A stretch of 64,000 nt of DNA, taken from Azolla caroliniana. Its lineage: Eukaryota > Polypodiophyta. Shown here in pieces: positions 63,353 through 64,000 of the stretch (its first letter is position 1; every line of letters begins with the position of its first letter). The DNA is taken from the NCBI GenBank assembly GCA_043228905.1, contig JBHGNT010000014.1, positions 4,340,001 to 4,404,000 on the forward strand. The letters run 5' to 3'. A program made the position numbers and the translations under genes. The notes below the pieces were generated by a model. It was not told the DNA's origin. It searched no databases and saw nothing but the letters and a program-made list of their open reading frames with translations.

Positions 63353-64000
63353 CTTGCCGACTTAAGAGACGAACTTGCCGCACAAGAAGCATTATGGAGC
63401 CGTGAATGCGACTTGAAGAAGGCGACTGAAGAAGATTTAAAGAAAACTACTGAGAACCTCCGCCGGGCAGAGGAAAACCTGCGTAAAGGACATCAAGCTT
63501 ATGACCGGCTAAAGGAGGAAAAAGAGAAATTGCTGCAGGAGAAAGACAAGCTGTGACGGATGGCAGAGACGGAAATCGAAAGGCTGAAGGAAGAACTCCA
63601 TCAACAGAAGGATCAGGAGGACCGCGCGCGCCGGCAGATCAACCAGAGGCTGAAGCAGAAGACCGATGATTTTGATCATCTACACCGGGACTACAAGCAG
63701 CTGGAGACGGAGTATAAGCAACAACAGGATAGGATGGCTGAGCTCCGGCAAGAAGTTGATAGGGCCACAACGGCACTCGCCGACGAACGAGCTGAGAATT
63801 CAAAGCTATTGGAGGAAGCGGCGATGGACCGGATGGAGCTCCACAAGCAGAACCATGAAGAAAAGGAAAGGGTGACAATGGTGTTACAGAGGTTGCAAAC
63901 AACCTATCAAAGTCAATTGTCGCATTATAGGGAGCAGGAGGCGGACATGGTCAGAATCATCAAGCAATTGAAAGAGGAGTGACAAGCCACGGAGAACAAA

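Larger units (their letters stand above)
60558..64000 (+). pseudogene. Gypsy A relative: third ORF, split by a solo LTR
   Basis: Homologue of the 886-codon ORF at 17672-20332. The N-terminal domain is plain: WLRQHGLEGFLTIMEVE, YFGEYSLASKGYRTQGGED, ISRVLHEFGHVYPRP, then AGLIIATYEG (60876-61230). A Pro/Glu/Lys-rich middle (61330-62030) is followed by a coiled coil that continues after the solo LTR (63353-64000) and off the edge. In-frame stops occur at 61197-61199, 61641-61643, 62310-62312, 63554-63556 and 63980-63982. No frameshift was seen, and the frame is kept across the insertion. Function unknown. Confidence 0.8.

Noticed and set aside
62714-63556. 280-codon open frame
   Set aside because: It lies across the solo LTR and its 54-bp minisatellite; unit lengths divisible by three keep it open by default.

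Overview
This is nuclear DNA of a land plant. Almost everything recognisable is LTR retrotransposon, in layers, with LINE and SINE-like debris, and there is one small intron-bearing host gene. The evidence is plant-type Ty1/Copia elements primed by initiator-Met tRNA, non-chromodomain Ty3/Gypsy elements, GT-AG introns and long AT-rich intergenic DNA. I cannot place the species. Sequence was read by eye; identities are impressions unless a position is given.

Left third (1-32.7 kb). A minus-strand Copia element runs off the left edge (LTR 1643-2025). An 83-bp tandem array (about 2665-3035 and 8364-8940) is split by an intact 5.3-kb Copia element (3036-8363, TSD CAAGC, one 1358-codon gag-pol ORF, two 606-bp LTRs with one difference seen). 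Next come a minus-strand Gypsy RNaseH/integrase relic (9113-10830) and the LTR of a second Gypsy (B). A very young 9.4-kb Gypsy (A, 11446-20833, TSD GTAAC) lies inside that LTR, close to its 3' end. Element A has an 1830-codon gag-pol and a separate 886-codon third ORF. The decayed body of Gypsy B follows (20.85-27.59 kb), with its protease segment present three times in tandem. It is joined to a Copia pol end and LTR, and then to a Copia relic that lacks RT and RNase H (30.0-32.7 kb).

Middle (32.7-48.2 kb). This is AT-rich DNA with sparse debris: a 75-bp tandem repeat, a run of 21 G, a SINE-like unit, a LINE 3' end with a 437-bp duplication and an inverted copy, a Copia solo LTR (44257-44542, TSD CTCAT) and a Gypsy LTR. 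It also holds the one credible host gene, a 93-codon ubiquitin-like (Elongin-B-like) protein in three coding exons (42119-43396) followed by AATAAA.

Right third (48.2-64 kb). A minus-strand Copia element (48459-53831, TSD AGAAT), from the same family as the intact one, is nested in the LTR of another Copia (LTR parts 48201-48458 and 53832-54296). Further Copia gag and Gypsy gag relics follow. The last segment (59567-64000) is a diverged relative of Gypsy A. It carries the pol tail, an A-rich spacer and the same third ORF, and that ORF is split by a 1026-bp Copia solo LTR (62327-63352, TSD CTTGC) swollen by a 54-bp minisatellite.

The best candidate for something undescribed is the third ORF of the Gypsy A lineage: a conserved N-terminal domain, a long coiled coil and an acidic tail, present in two divergent elements. 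The same lineage has a Gln/Asn-rich, prion-like Gag segment.
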